The notes under the pieces were generated by a model. The model saw only the letters and a program-made list of their open reading frames with translations. It did not search any database and was not told the origin of the DNA. The position numbers and the translations under genes are program-made. Of a stretch of 64,000 nt of DNA, positions 63,287 to 64,000 are shown in pieces. Location of the stretch: the NCBI GenBank assembly GCA_905160935.1, contig CAJHZI010000423.1, forward strand, positions 2,710,001-2,774,000. The letters run 5' to 3'. This DNA is from Enchytraeus crypticus. Lineage: Eukaryota > Annelida > Clitellata > Enchytraeida > Enchytraeidae. Each line of letters begins with the position of its first letter. Position 1 is the first letter of the stretch.

Positions 63287-63420
63287 TATAAAAATACCGA
63301 GTCACCCGATGACCTCTGTCCATTCATCATTGTGGCAGATTACAAATTCGACCTGTTAAACTGGATATTAAAATTGTTACATTGAATGTCTGCGGTTCAA
63401 GTGTATAAATTCCTATATAG
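63287..63420 (+). promoter_or_regulatory. Possible TATA promoter with tiny first exon
   Basis: TATAAAAA at 63287-63294 is followed about 35 bases on by an initiator-like TCCATTC. An ATG at 63386 opens MSAVQVYKFLY before a good donor, AG|GTAAGG, at 63421. No partner exon seen, so this is speculative. Confidence 0.2.
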
Positions 63421-63856
63421 GTAAGGAATCTGCTTTTATTATATGAGTAAAAGCAGTGCCAGTTCTTATTATTTACTCCTATTAAGAATTATTAGTTTGA
63501 CAGGAAAAGTGGCAAAGTTCCAGCAGTAAGAAAAATGGATAACATTTACAGAAAAATTTACAATTAACAGCCAATCAAATTTGCAGAATTACTTTCTTCA
63601 AATATTCGTTATAAATTAGAAAGTTTAATAACACAAAAAGAATTATTTGCACTTGCTTATGCCATCTTAACTAGTCGAGGAGAATTTCTTTAGCTAGATA
63701 AGTTAAGCGCCTAATAGCTACATGTAACTACTGGTAGCTAAATTATTAATTATTTTGCTAACCTGCTAAAACCTTAGTGACTTTTATAATTAAAATAATT
63801 TCTGCCTATAGACGAAAAGAAGGCTGGTGTTCTTAAAAGCAATATTGATCACTGCG

Positions 63857-64000
63857 TGACGTCACAGTCTATATTCTTAGTTGGTCTGCTTTTATCGACA
63901 CATTAAAACGAAGACAACAACAGAGCTAAATGACAACTTAGCAATCCTCTGCAGTATATAAAAGTTCTCGTAATCTTGTATCTTTCGATCACTCGTTACT
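63857..64000 (+). promoter_or_regulatory. Candidate promoter: CRE-like site and TATA box
   Basis: A perfect TGACGTCA palindrome (63857-63864), then TATATAAAAG at 63955-63964, with an initiator-like TCACTC about 34 bases after the TATA start (A at 63991). Spacing fits a RNA polymerase II core promoter firing to the right, out of the window. Confidence 0.45.

Overview
The window is AT-rich animal nuclear DNA dominated by introns and repeats. There are no bacterial-style operons, and coding sequence appears only as short exons with GT..AG boundaries. The gene content (a calcium pump and an immunoglobulin-superfamily receptor), the many tRNA-like SINE copies and the old non-LTR retrotransposon ends suggest a spiralian invertebrate. 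My best guess is a gastropod mollusc, but nothing here proves it.

Left part (1-27001, minus strand): one nearly complete gene for a plasma-membrane Ca2+-transporting P-type ATPase (PMCA/ATP2B family). I traced 21 coding exons with consistent reading phase from the start codon at 26947 to the window edge at 1. They give 1128 codons without a frameshift or stop. All catalytic blocks are present: the actuator loop (as TGET rather than TGES), PEGLP, the phosphorylated [18 protein letters not shown], and the M6 Asn and Asp that bind calcium. The calmodulin-binding region is split by an intron at the family's usual alternative-splicing point, and only the end of the C-terminal tail is missing. Introns hold SINEs, LINE ends, several minisatellites that touch splice sites, and a 100-bp near-perfect palindrome.

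Middle (27002-44307): no gene recognised. It holds SINEs, LINE fragments, microsatellites, and a 761-bp element with roughly 200-bp terminal inverted repeats (42893-43653).

Right-centre (44308-54897, minus strand): a five-exon gene for a 511-residue single-pass membrane protein. Its order is signal peptide, three Ig-like domains, a Ser/Thr-rich and acidic stalk, a transmembrane helix, and a cytoplasmic tail with an ITIM-like tyrosine motif and a second Tyr-based motif. All four introns are phase 1. This looks like a candidate immune or adhesion receptor and is the most interesting gene of the window.

Right edge (54898-64000): no gene recognised. It holds a 573-bp (GTGA)n array and repeats. 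The last 150 bases carry a CRE-like site and a TATA box pointing right, possibly the promoter of a gene just beyond the window. The two genes are transcribed in the same direction and show no evident functional link, apart from both acting at the plasma membrane.
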